From assembly GCF_030269305.1 (NCBI RefSeq), contig NZ_BSTC01000010.1:186001-250000 (forward strand): 64,000 nucleotides of DNA. Direction: 5' to 3'. The stretch comes from Kineosporia sp. NBRC 101731 (GTDB lineage: Bacteria; Actinomycetota; Actinomycetes; Actinomycetales; Kineosporiaceae). Both the position numbers and the translations under genes were made by a program. Within the stretch, counting starts at the first letter, position 1, and each line of letters begins with the position of its first letter. Below the pieces are notes generated by a model. It did no database searches. It was not told the DNA's origin and saw nothing but the letters and a program-made list of their open reading frames with translations. This document shows positions 7,806 to 15,698 of this stretch, piece after piece.

Positions 7806-8408
7806 ATGAGGTCTCAGGTAGGGAACTGGTTCCGCCGTTGTTCGATGGCCACCCGGCCCGGACTGGGCCGGGAACACAACCCGTTACGCCGTCGCAGCGA
7901 CCGGATCCAGGGCTATTGCGCGCTGGGGGCGGTGTTCCTCGTCCTGGCCGTCCTGCCCGTGGCGGTGATCATCGGTCTGCAGACCTGGCACCACTACTCC
8001 GCGATCTCCGAGCAGGAGCTCGCGTCGAGTCACCTGGTCACGGCCACGGTCGTCGCCGCTGATCCCGAAACCCGACTGGCCCGAAGCTATCTCGCCGAGG
8101 TTTCGTGGACGTACCCGGACCGGGTGGCGCACTCGGGCCACCTCGCCATCACCCAGACCACCCAGGTCGGTGACCGGGTGCCGTTGTGGGTCAACGACTC
8201 CGGCGCCATGACCGCGGCCCCGACCACACGGCTCAGCGTCTGGCTGGACACGCTCGGCCTCGGGCTGGGCCTGACCTTCGCGGCCGTGCTGGTGGGCCTC
8301 GCCGGGTACCGGGCCTCGCGGTTCGCGCTGGACCGGCGTCGCACCCATGATCTCGAGGTGGAGTGGCAGCGCTTCAACGAGAGCCGCTCGCAGGGATACC
8401 TCAACTAG
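7806..8408 (+). CDS. Rv1733c-like membrane protein
   Basis: A 200-residue protein with two TM helices (about 37-62 and 148-170) flanking an extracytoplasmic domain of ~85 residues. That domain contains the motif SWTYPDRVAHSGHLAI and GDRVPLWVNDSGAMTAAP, the core of the Rv1733c family. The function of this family is unknown; Rv1733c is best known as a dormancy-regulated antigen. The ATG follows GAGGGG at a good distance. Its last 8 bp overlap the end of the convergent GntR gene. Confidence 0.75.
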   Translation: MRSQVGNWFRRCSMATRPGLGREHNPLRRRSDRIQGYCALGAVFLVLAVLPVAVIIGLQTWHHYSAISEQELASSHLVTATVVAADPETRLARSYLAEVSWTYPDRVAHSGHLAITQTTQVGDRVPLWVNDSGAMTAAPTTRLSVWLDTLGLGLGLTFAAVLVGLAGYRASRFALDRRRTHDLEVEWQRFNESRSQGYLN

Positions 8409-9054
8409 CGCGGGTCAGGGCCGCCGCGGTCAGCCGGGTCGCCTCGTCGAGGCGGCGCAGGGTGAGCGTGACGGCCCGGCCGGTCTGCCGCTCGGCGTAG
8501 GCCTGGAGCATCTCCCGGTTGCCGGCCAGCGCCCGGCGGCGGTCGGCCTCACTGTGCACGGCCAGCCCGGCGTAGAGCTCCGAGACGTCGGACAGGCGGC
8601 GCAGAATGGCCCGCAGGTTGCGCCGTTGCGGAGTGCCGACCAGCATCTGCCGTAGGGCGCGGTCGGTCTGCACCCACTCGCGATTGGGCAGGTCGGGCGT
8701 CAGCCGGGCCAGCACGGCACGGGCCTCGTCGATCTCGGCGTCGGTGACGAGGGCGATACGTTCCCGCACGGCCAGGGGCAGGAGCAGGCGCCGGAGCTCG
8801 TGGATCTCCTCGAGTTCGTCGAGGCTGATGCCGTGCACGGTCGCCCCGCGGAACGGGTCGGAGTCGATCAGGCCCTGGCTCTCCAGCTCACGCAGAGCCT
8901 CCCGCACCGGGGTGACGCTGACGTCGAGGCCTGCCGCCAGTTCGCTCTGCACCAGATGTGTACCGGTCTGCAGGCTTCCGGTGACGATCGCCTCCCGCAG
9001 TCGCTCGGTGACGTCACGATGTGCCGTGCGACCAGAACCTCCGCCCGCCGTCAT
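8401..9054 (-). CDS. GntR/FadR-type transcriptional regulator (FCD domain)
   Basis: A 217-residue regulator. The N-terminal winged helix spans about 14-78, with TERLREAIVTGSLQTGTHLVQ, SVTPVREALRELESQGLI and VHGISLDEL. The all-helical FCD ligand domain spans about 85-210, with ELRRLLLPLAVRERIA. FCD domains bind small carboxylic acids, often through a metal site. No catabolic operon is directly downstream, so the effector and targets are unknown. It is followed on the same strand, with reverse order of transcription, by a LysR gene: the LysR gene ends 19 bp upstream of this start, so the two could be co-transcribed. Confidence 0.85.
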   Translation of the reverse strand: MTAGGGSGRTAHRDVTERLREAIVTGSLQTGTHLVQSELAAGLDVSVTPVREALRELESQGLIDSDPFRGATVHGISLDELEEIHELRRLLLPLAVRERIALVTDAEIDEARAVLARLTPDLPNREWVQTDRALRQMLVGTPQRRNLRAILRRLSDVSELYAGLAVHSEADRRRALAGNREMLQAYAERQTGRAVTLTLRRLDEATRLTAAALTRAS

Positions 9055-9073
9055 CCGCTCATCCTAACTTTCG

Positions 9074-10027
9074 TTACGGCACTAGCGGAGACGTCGCGTC
9101 GTGACGGGCCGCCGCGACCTCACGGAGTTTCTGCAGAACGATGGACGTGGTGGCGTCGGCGGGGCGGCCGGCCCGGGTGATCGCGTACACCAGCCGGGCG
9201 GGGGGCGGCCCGGCCACCGGGATCGTGCGCACGTTGCCGAACCGCAGCGGCTGGGCCAGCCGGGGCAGCAGCCCGACCCCGGCCCCGGCGGAGACCAGGG
9301 CGGCGAGCGCGTCGTACTCAACTGTCCAGTGCCGCACATCGGGAATGAAGCCAGCTGCCGCACAGGCATTGTCGGCAATCGCGGCGCAGGCGTCGTGGGG
9401 ATTGCCGGAGATCCACTCCTCACCGGCCAGACGGCTCAGGTCGACCGTCCGGCTCCCGGACAGGGGGTGGTCCTCGTGCAGCACCACGTCGAGGATGTCG
9501 GTGATCAGGTCGATCCGGGCGTACCTCGGGTCGTCGCGCCGGGGGCCGCCGGGATGGTCGACGGTAATGGCGACATCGACCTCCCCGGCGTCCAGGGCCC
9601 GGATGGCCCCGACCGGATCGGCGTCGCGGGCGCGCACCCGCAGTGCCGGTCGTTCCGTGCGCAGCTGGGCCATGGCCGGCCCGAGCACGGCCGCCACCGC
9701 GGTCGGCAGGGTGGCGACGCGCACCTCGCCGACCAGGCCGTCGTCGAACGCCGCCAGATCGGCCCGGGCGCGCTCCAGCTGGGCCTCGATCGCGTGGGCG
9801 TGCCCGAGCAGGACCCGCGCGTGCCCGGTCAGCCGCACGCCGCGACCTTGCTTCTCCAGCAGGGGGACGTCCAGCTCACGGGCCAGCCCGGCCAGCTGCT
9901 GGCTGACGGCCGAGGGGGTGAGGTGCAGGGCCGAGGCCGCCGCCGCGACGGTGCCCCGCTGCTCGACCTCCCGCAGCAGCCGCAGCTTACGCAGATCGAT
10001 TGTGAAGTCTGGACTGTCGATTGACAT
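9074..10027 (-). CDS. LysR-family regulator divergent to EamA exporter
   Basis: A 317-residue LysR protein. The N-terminal HTH (DLRKLRLLREVEQRGTVAAAA, LTPSAVSQQLAGLARELDVPLLEKQGRGVRLT) is followed by a type 2 periplasmic-binding effector domain (about 95-300). It is transcribed away from the EamA gene, and a perfect palindrome lies in the 50-bp gap (10044-10060). This is the classic LysR arrangement in which the regulator controls both itself and the divergent target. The effector is likely the compound exported by the EamA protein (inference). Confidence 0.85.
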   Translation of the reverse strand: MSIDSPDFTIDLRKLRLLREVEQRGTVAAAASALHLTPSAVSQQLAGLARELDVPLLEKQGRGVRLTGHARVLLGHAHAIEAQLERARADLAAFDDGLVGEVRVATLPTAVAAVLGPAMAQLRTERPALRVRARDADPVGAIRALDAGEVDVAITVDHPGGPRRDDPRYARIDLITDILDVVLHEDHPLSGSRTVDLSRLAGEEWISGNPHDACAAIADNACAAAGFIPDVRHWTVEYDALAALVSAGAGVGLLPRLAQPLRFGNVRTIPVAGPPPARLVYAITRAGRPADATTSIVLQKLREVAAARHDATSPLVP

Positions 10028-10043
10028 GAAGAAAATCTAGATG

Positions 10044-10060
10044 GACTTAACGATTAAGTC
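10044..10060. promoter_or_regulatory. Palindromic LysR operator
   Basis: GACTTAA-CGA-TTAAGTC is a perfect 7-3-7 palindrome with the T-N11-A form typical of LysR boxes. It lies midway between the LysR start (10027) and the EamA start (10078). Confidence 0.7.
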
Positions 10061-10077
10061 GAGAGCATCCTGGGGGC

Positions 10078-11007
10078 ATGAGCCGCCGAGCTGTGATCCT
10101 CTTCCTCTCCCTGGGCCTGGCCTGGGGTATCCCGTACATGTTCATCAAGGTGGCGGGCGAGGAGCTCTCGCCGTCGGTGCTCGTGCTGGCCCGCACCGCG
10201 CTGGCCGCCCTCCTGCTCGTACCGATCACCCTGCTCAGCCGGCGCCACCGCGCCGCCGTGCCCCGCGTCCTTCAGCACTGGAAGGCCGTGGCCGCCTACA
10301 CCGTCGTGGAGGTGGCGCTGCCCTGGGTGGCCCTGAACCACGCCGAGCAGCGGCTGTCCAGCTCCACGGCCGCGATCCTGATCTCCGCCGTGCCCGTGGT
10401 CGGCGTGGTGATCGCCCTGATCACCCGCCGGGCCGAGAAGCTCGGTCGGCGGGGCGGTTTCGGCCTGCTGCTCGGCACCGCCGGGGTGGCCGCGCTGGTC
10501 GGGCTCGACGTGAACGTCTCCGACCTCTCGGCTGTGGCCGAGATGGGCGTGGTGGTGCTGGGTTACGCCATCGGCCCGGTCATCCTGTCGCGGTACCTGG
10601 GCGATCTGCCCGGTCTGCCGGTGGTGACCGTCAGTATCGTTCTGGCGGCCCTGATCTATCTGCCCGTGGTGCTGCTCGGGCCCGGCCTGCCCTCGCAGAT
10701 GCCCTCGGCGAAGGTGCTCGTGGCGGTTGGCGTCCTGGCCGTGGTCTGCACCGCCGTCGCCTTCCTGCTGCTGTTCGCCCTGATCGGGGAGCTCGGCCCG
10801 GTGCGCGCCACCACCATCGTCTACGTGAACCCGGTGGTCGCCGTGATCGGTGGTGCCCTGTTCCTCGGCGAGAAGGTCACCCTCTGGACCGTGCTCGGGT
10901 TCGGCCTCGTGCTGACCGGGTCGTACCTGGTCAACGGCACCCGGCGCCCGGCCGGCCCGGCCGCCCCGGCCGTGCCGGACCCCGGGCGGGAACTGCAGAC
11001 CGCCTGA
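10078..11007 (+). CDS. EamA-family (DMT) metabolite exporter
   Basis: A 309-residue integral membrane protein with ten predicted helices in two EamA repeats (about 5-135 and 150-290). Typical landmarks are LGLAWGIPYMFIKVAGEELSP, ALPWVALNHAEQRLSSS at the end of the first repeat, and VNPVVAVIGGALFLGEKV in the second. DMT proteins export amino acids, purines or drugs; the substrate is unknown. Its expression is probably set by the divergent LysR protein through the 10044-10060 palindrome. The gap to the thioredoxin gene downstream is 22 bp, so read-through is likely. Confidence 0.85.
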   Translation: MSRRAVILFLSLGLAWGIPYMFIKVAGEELSPSVLVLARTALAALLLVPITLLSRRHRAAVPRVLQHWKAVAAYTVVEVALPWVALNHAEQRLSSSTAAILISAVPVVGVVIALITRRAEKLGRRGGFGLLLGTAGVAALVGLDVNVSDLSAVAEMGVVVLGYAIGPVILSRYLGDLPGLPVVTVSIVLAALIYLPVVLLGPGLPSQMPSAKVLVAVGVLAVVCTAVAFLLLFALIGELGPVRATTIVYVNPVVAVIGGALFLGEKVTLWTVLGFGLVLTGSYLVNGTRRPAGPAAPAVPDPGRELQTA

Positions 11008-11029
11008 TCACCCGCGCTATCGTGGACGG

Positions 11030-11356
11030 ATGCCCCTGACCGCCACCTCCGAGGCCGCGTTCGCCGCCGACGTGCTGGCCAGTCCCCGGCCGGTGCTGGT
11101 CGACTTCTCGGCCGGCTGGTGCCCGCCCTGCCAGATGATCGAGCCGGTGCTCGAGCAGATCGCCACCGACGAGGCCGCCCGGCTGCGCGTGCTCACCGTC
11201 GACGTGGACGAGAACCCGGTGGTGGCCGACCTCTACGCCGTCACCTCGATGCCCACCCTCGTCCTGTTCCGGGGTGGGCAGGAGGTCGCCCGGGTGCAGG
11301 GCGTCAAGCCGCGTGAGCTGATCCTCGCGGAATTGCGCCCGTGGCTGTCCGCGTAG
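11030..11356 (+). CDS. Thioredoxin-like protein with WCPPC active site
   Basis: A 108-residue single thioredoxin domain with no signal peptide, so cytoplasmic. The active site is FSAGWCPPCQMIEPVL, with CPPC instead of the usual CGPC. The cis-proline loop (SMPTLVLFRGG) is intact and length is normal for thioredoxin. The second Pro is expected to shift the redox potential (family knowledge), so a dedicated partner is possible. It overlaps the SARP-FHA regulator by 16 bp, implying co-translation with a signalling protein rather than with a thioredoxin reductase. Confidence 0.85.
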   Translation: MPLTATSEAAFAADVLASPRPVLVDFSAGWCPPCQMIEPVLEQIATDEAARLRVLTVDVDENPVVADLYAVTSMPTLVLFRGGQEVARVQGVKPRELILAELRPWLSA

Positions 11357-12456
11357 GGCTGCTCGGCCCGCTCGAACTGCACGTCGACGACCGGCCGGTG
11401 CCGGTGAAGGGCCGGCGCCGCCGGGCGGTGCTGGCCCTGCTGGCGGCCGCCGGCGGGCGCACCGTCACCACCGGGACCCTGCTCGAGGAAGCCTTCTTCG
11501 ACGTCGAGAACCCCGCCCCGAACACGCTGCACGTGCACGTCTCCCAGCTGCGCTCGCTGCTCGCGCCGTACGGCGCGGCGCTGGAACGTCAGGGCACCGG
11601 TTACCGTCTCGACGCGTCCGTGGTGTCGAGCGACGCGGCCGAGCTGGACCGGGTGCTTGCGGCCGTGCGCACCGCCCCCGCCCGCATCGGTGAACTGCGC
11701 ACGATGCTGGACGCGTGGCGCGGCGGCTTCTGCGAGGACGTCGCCGTCCCCGCCCTGGAGGGCCGCCGGGCCTTCTACACCGACCTGCGGATCAGTGCCT
11801 GGGAGGCGGTTTTCGACGCCGAACTGCAGACCGGGGGCGCCGCCGACCTGCCCGAGCGCATCGAGCACCTGCTCACCGAAGCTCCTCTGCGTGAGCGGCT
11901 CTGGGGGCAGTTGATGCTCGCGCTGAACGTGGCGGGGCGGCAGGGCGAGGCCCTGGCCGCGTACCGGCGCGCCCGCACGGTGCTCGCCGACGAGACCGGG
12001 CTCGATCCCGGGCCGGCGCTGCGTGAGCTGGAGACGATGATCCTGCGGCAGGCCGACTCGGTGGACACGATGGGTGCCTCGGCCCCGGTGCTGCCCGTCA
12101 GCACCGCGCCCACCCTGGTCTGGCTCGACGCCTCCGGCGCCCTCAAGGCCCGGCCGATGCTCGACCGCGCCCCGCTGGTCATCGGCCGCTCCGCCGACTG
12201 CGACGTCCGCATCGACTGGGACCCGCTGGTCTCCCGGCGCCACGCCACGATCGCCCGCACGGCCGGGGGTTTCGAGGTCCGCGACCTGGGCTCGACCAAC
12301 GGGGTGCTGGTCGACGGCGAGCGGGTGGACCAGGTCGCCGCCATCGGGTTGCGGGGTACCGTGCAGGTGGGTGACGTGGCCTTGTTCCTGCGCGGGCCGT
12401 CGGAGCGGGTCGGCTCGCGCCAGCCCACGGTGAAGTCGAGAAAGCCTGAAATCTAG
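11341..12456 (+). CDS. SARP-type transcriptional regulator with C-terminal FHA domain (EmbR-like)
   Basis: The 371-residue protein has three domains: an OmpR/PhoB-like winged helix (about 1-95, with RRRRAVLALLAAAGGRTV and PNTLHVHVSQLRSLL), a bacterial transcriptional activation domain (about 96-240, ending AYRRARTVLADETGLDPGPAL), and an FHA domain (about 265-360). The FHA phosphothreonine-binding signature is complete: VIGRSADCDV, SRRHATI and GSTNGVLVDG. This is the architecture of EmbR, which is activated when kinase PknH phosphorylates it (family knowledge). A membrane Ser/Thr kinase is encoded convergently with a 4-bp overlap, which makes it the obvious candidate partner. The GTG start lies inside the end of the thioredoxin gene. 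Confidence 0.88.
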   Translation: MAVRVGLLGPLELHVDDRPVPVKGRRRRAVLALLAAAGGRTVTTGTLLEEAFFDVENPAPNTLHVHVSQLRSLLAPYGAALERQGTGYRLDASVVSSDAAELDRVLAAVRTAPARIGELRTMLDAWRGGFCEDVAVPALEGRRAFYTDLRISAWEAVFDAELQTGGAADLPERIEHLLTEAPLRERLWGQLMLALNVAGRQGEALAAYRRARTVLADETGLDPGPALRELETMILRQADSVDTMGASAPVLPVSTAPTLVWLDASGALKARPMLDRAPLVIGRSADCDVRIDWDPLVSRRHATIARTAGGFEVRDLGSTNGVLVDGERVDQVAAIGLRGTVQVGDVALFLRGPSERVGSRQPTVKSRKPEI

Positions 12457-14039
12457 CCGTTCTCCAGGAAGTGTAAAGACTTCTCCACCCGGTCCAGGCG
12501 TCCCGAGAGTTTCTCGTAGTCCTGGTCACGGCTGAACAGCACGATCTGGTCGGTGTCGCGCCCGGAGGCCGACATCACCATCAGGTAGCGGATGGTCAGC
12601 CGCAGGTCCGGGTTCTTGCTGGCGATCAGGGTGCCCTCGACCTTCCAGGCCGAACGGTCGTCCACGGTGGTGCGCACCGGGGTGCCCAGGCTCTTCTTGT
12701 TCTCGGCCAGGAACGTCTCCAGATGCTGGCTCACCGCTGTCGCGTCCTCGAGGTCCAGCCGCCCGCTCTGTTTCGCGTAGAGCCCCTCCACGCTGGTGCC
12801 GCCCGCGATCGCCGCGATCACGTTCGTCCAGTCGCCGGTCTCCAGTACCCCGCCGTACTGGTTGGTGCAGAAACAGGTCTTGCTCAGGTTCGAGTGCGGC
12901 GCCCATTCCGCCGGCCGGTCGAACGCCAGCCACGAGGTGGCCGCGTCGGTGCCCTCGTAGCTCACGTAGTCCGGGCCCAGCCAGCGCGGAAGCACGACGA
13001 AAGCGGTTGCCAGCAGAGCTGTCACGGCCAGGGTGGCGACGATCCAGGGGGTCCGGCGGGGCTTGCGGGCGGGATCGTCGGTGGTGGCGACCAGGGGTGC
13101 GCCGGGCGACGGGGGTGCGGCGACCGGCTCGTTCAGGCTGGGTTGGTCGTCCATGGAGTCGGTGGGTGGGTGCCTCGGGCCGGGCAGCGGTTCGTGGCCG
13201 AGCGCCTGGCGAAGCTGCGCGATCACGTCGCGGCACGAGCGGGTCCGTTCGGCCGGGTCTTTCGCCATCGCCCGGCCGATCACGGCGTCCACGGCCGGGG
13301 GAAGGCCCGGGACCAGAACGGACAGCGGCTCCGGATCGGACTGCATGTGGGCCCAGAGCATCGCCGCGTCGTCGTCCCGCTGGAACGGAGGAACTCCGGA
13401 GAGCGCCTCGTAGAGAACGCATCCCATTGCGTACACGTCTACTGCGGAGGAAACTTCCTGCCCGGAGATCTGTTCCGGCGCGACGTAGGCGATGGTGCCG
13501 ATGAAGTGCCCCGCGGTGGTGAACCCGGACAGGCTGCTCGAGCGTTTCGTCAGGCCGAAATCGGTCAGGTAGACGTGGGTCCCGGTCGTGGACCGGGACA
13601 GCAGGATGTTGCCCGGCTTCACGTCGCGGTGCACCAGGCCGTGCTCGTGGGCGGTGTCCAGGGCCGCCGCGACCTGGGTGAACAGCGTCAGCACGAGATC
13701 GGGTCCGAGCCGTCCCGACTCCGCGATCAGCCGGCCCAGGTCCTGTCCGTCGACGTAGCGCATCGCGATGTAGAGGAGGCCCCCGCTCTCCCCTTCAGCC
13801 TCACCCGCGGCGTAGATGGGCAGCACGTTCGGATGATCGATGCTCGCCGCCAGCTCCGACTCCCGGATGAAGCGCTGTCGGAACTTGTCGTTGCCCGCCA
13901 GTTCCGGGGCGATCAGCTTCAGCGCCACCCGCCGTCCCAGGAGGCGGTCGCGGGCCCGGTACACCACCGCCATCCCGCCCCGGGCGATGAAACCCTCGAT
14001 CTCGTAGCCGGCGATCACGTCGCCGGGGGCGTGCATCAT
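12453..14039 (-). CDS. Transmembrane Ser/Thr protein kinase (PknB/PknH class)
   Basis: A 528-residue receptor-type kinase. The kinase domain (about 11-280) has an intact glycine loop (ARGGMAVVY), Lys41, Glu60, HRDVKPGN (137-144), DFG (160-162), a Ser/Thr-rich activation loop (168-175) and APE (187-189). A Pro-rich linker leads to one TM helix (about 333-357). The outer domain (360-528) contains TCFC and a fold resembling the lipid-or-ligand sensor domains of mycobacterial kinases only in general layout. Its start overlaps the stop of the upstream pseudo-protease gene by 4 bp, so it is the last gene of a probable five-gene operon. The FHA proteins at 11341-12456 and 15699-16868 are candidate substrates. 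Confidence 0.9.
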   Translation of the reverse strand: MMHAPGDVIAGYEIEGFIARGGMAVVYRARDRLLGRRVALKLIAPELAGNDKFRQRFIRESELAASIDHPNVLPIYAAGEAEGESGGLLYIAMRYVDGQDLGRLIAESGRLGPDLVLTLFTQVAAALDTAHEHGLVHRDVKPGNILLSRSTTGTHVYLTDFGLTKRSSSLSGFTTAGHFIGTIAYVAPEQISGQEVSSAVDVYAMGCVLYEALSGVPPFQRDDDAAMLWAHMQSDPEPLSVLVPGLPPAVDAVIGRAMAKDPAERTRSCRDVIAQLRQALGHEPLPGPRHPPTDSMDDQPSLNEPVAAPPSPGAPLVATTDDPARKPRRTPWIVATLAVTALLATAFVVLPRWLGPDYVSYEGTDAATSWLAFDRPAEWAPHSNLSKTCFCTNQYGGVLETGDWTNVIAAIAGGTSVEGLYAKQSGRLDLEDATAVSQHLETFLAENKKSLGTPVRTTVDDRSAWKVEGTLIASKNPDLRLTIRYLMVMSASGRDTDQIVLFSRDQDYEKLSGRLDRVEKSLHFLENG

Positions 14040-15634
14040 CGGTCCGGGCGGGGCTGGACGGGACGTTCCAGGGTTGGTTCCTCGCCGGTGATCACCTTCG
14101 GGTCGGTGGTGCCCGTGGCGAAGACGGTGGTGCTGCGGTCGGGGTGCGGGTCGTTGGTGGTGGACGGTGTGGAGCTTCGGTCCTGCGGTTCATCGGCGGG
14201 GGACCCGGCCTCCGGGGCCGGCCACCGGCGGCGCCGGGCCACGGCCACCGCGATCATCGCCCCGGCCAGCACGAGGATCACCAGCGCCGCGAAGACCCCG
14301 ATGGCGAGAGGGCTCCAGCCGCCGGTGCGGCCGTCGGGAACGGTCAGGGCACCCGCCTCGTCGGAGAGGTCCTGCGCCGTACCGGACTTCTCGGTGGACT
14401 GCGCCAGGAGATCCACCGCCACCCGCTGGCCGCCGGTGGCCTCGGCCGCGGCCTTCAGCTTGGGCACCGCCGCGGCGAACTGGTCCGCCTCGAAAAGCTC
14501 CAGACCGTCTTGGAACTGGGCGTCGACCGGACTGGAGTCGCGGGTCAGGCCGAACGTGCGCAGGTCGTTGGAGATGTGCGACGACGACACCGCGGCGAGC
14601 TCGTCACCGCCCTCCGGGGTTCCGAGGAAGGCCACCAGGTCACCCCGGGCCGACACCACCGGCGCCCCCTCGGCCAGCGCCCCGAACTCCTTCGCCCACT
14701 TCTTCAGGTCCTGCGCCGGGACCGGCGAGGTCTCGGAGTCGGTCAGCGTGCCGGTGCCGACCAGCGGTTCCTCATTGACACCGCGGGAGCTCACCACCCA
14801 GTACTTCGCGCCCGGCTGCGGATTGGCCAGTTGCAGGGTGAGCGGGGTGACGCCGCGGGGCTGGGTGGAGAGCACCGCCACCCGGGCGTCGGACTGGGGC
14901 AGACCCTCCAGCGCCGCGTCGTCGCCCTGGCTCACGCTCGGCATGACCCGGCGGTGCATGACCACGAAGACCGCGCAGTGGTGCGAGCTCTCCCAGTCGT
15001 AGCAGCTCTGGAGCCGGTCGTTGATCTCCGGGTCGGTGGGTGGGCTGTCGGCGAGGCTGCCCTTGTTCTTCGCCGTGATCGTCGTGCGGGAGAACGGGTC
15101 GTCGGGCAGTTCCTTCAGGAACTTCGCGTCCTTGAACGCCTGGTTCACACCCCAGGTGCCGAACCGCTGCTCCTGCTCCTGCTCGTCGTACAGCCCGCCC
15201 TTGCTGGTGATCACCAGGCCCCGGGAGTTCACGAACGTGCCCGAGGCCACCGCCTGGGGGTCACTGACCTCGTCGTAGCGGTACTTCTCCACGTGGTAGT
15301 GGTGCAGTGCCACGTACACGGTGGCCACCGTCTCCACCCGCACCAGAGCGCCCTGGGCCACCAGGTCGGGGGTGGTCCATTCCTCCCCGCCCTGCGGTAG
15401 GTCGACATGGCTGTCGGCGTCGTGCTCGCTGTGCGCGGTGGCACCCGGTGACGGCGTGCTGGTCGCAGTGGTCGTGCCACCGTGGTGCTGCCCGTTGGTC
15501 AGCTGCGGTGCGGGGGTGTCACCGGCCTGCGCGATCACCGACTGTGCGGGGATCGTGACCAGCGCGAACCCCAGAGCAAGTCCGGCGACACGTGCCTTTC
15601 GTCCTTGGAGCCCCCCGGCCCTGTGCTGGGTCAT
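14036..15634 (-). CDS. Membrane-anchored trypsin-like pseudo-protease with C-terminal TM
   Basis: A 532-residue exported protein: signal peptide at about 13-36 (ARVAGLALGFALVTIPAQ), extracytoplasmic region (37-425), TM helix (about 440-465) and an acidic cytoplasmic tail with several Thr/Ser-Pro sites. The outer part contains a degraded chymotrypsin-like domain: SGTFVNSRGLVITSKGG corresponds to the SG-(F)-V-x-x-x-G-x-(I/V)-(V/L)-T-x-x-H block but lacks the His, and LAEGAPVVSARGDLVAFLG corresponds to the G-(N/D)-S-G-G-P block but lacks the Ser. I start it at ATG 15634, where AGGAGG lies 8 nt upstream. Thr-rich cytoplasmic tail plus the kinase gene next door suggest it is phosphorylated (inference). 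Confidence 0.7.
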   Translation of the reverse strand: MTQHRAGGLQGRKARVAGLALGFALVTIPAQSVIAQAGDTPAPQLTNGQHHGGTTTATSTPSPGATAHSEHDADSHVDLPQGGEEWTTPDLVAQGALVRVETVATVYVALHHYHVEKYRYDEVSDPQAVASGTFVNSRGLVITSKGGLYDEQEQEQRFGTWGVNQAFKDAKFLKELPDDPFSRTTITAKNKGSLADSPPTDPEINDRLQSCYDWESSHHCAVFVVMHRRVMPSVSQGDDAALEGLPQSDARVAVLSTQPRGVTPLTLQLANPQPGAKYWVVSSRGVNEEPLVGTGTLTDSETSPVPAQDLKKWAKEFGALAEGAPVVSARGDLVAFLGTPEGGDELAAVSSSHISNDLRTFGLTRDSSPVDAQFQDGLELFEADQFAAAVPKLKAAAEATGGQRVAVDLLAQSTEKSGTAQDLSDEAGALTVPDGRTGGWSPLAIGVFAALVILVLAGAMIAVAVARRRRWPAPEAGSPADEPQDRSSTPSTTNDPHPDRSTTVFATGTTDPKVITGEEPTLERPVQPRPDR

Positions 15635-15698
15635 CCCCGGCCTCCTCGTCTTCTTTCCGGACAGTATCGGCCGTCCGGGCATCGCTGACATACCCCCC

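Noticed and set aside
12723-15002. Long plus-strand open frame across the kinase and pseudo-protease
   Set aside because: Low-complexity antisense translation; the minus strand has a full kinase domain.
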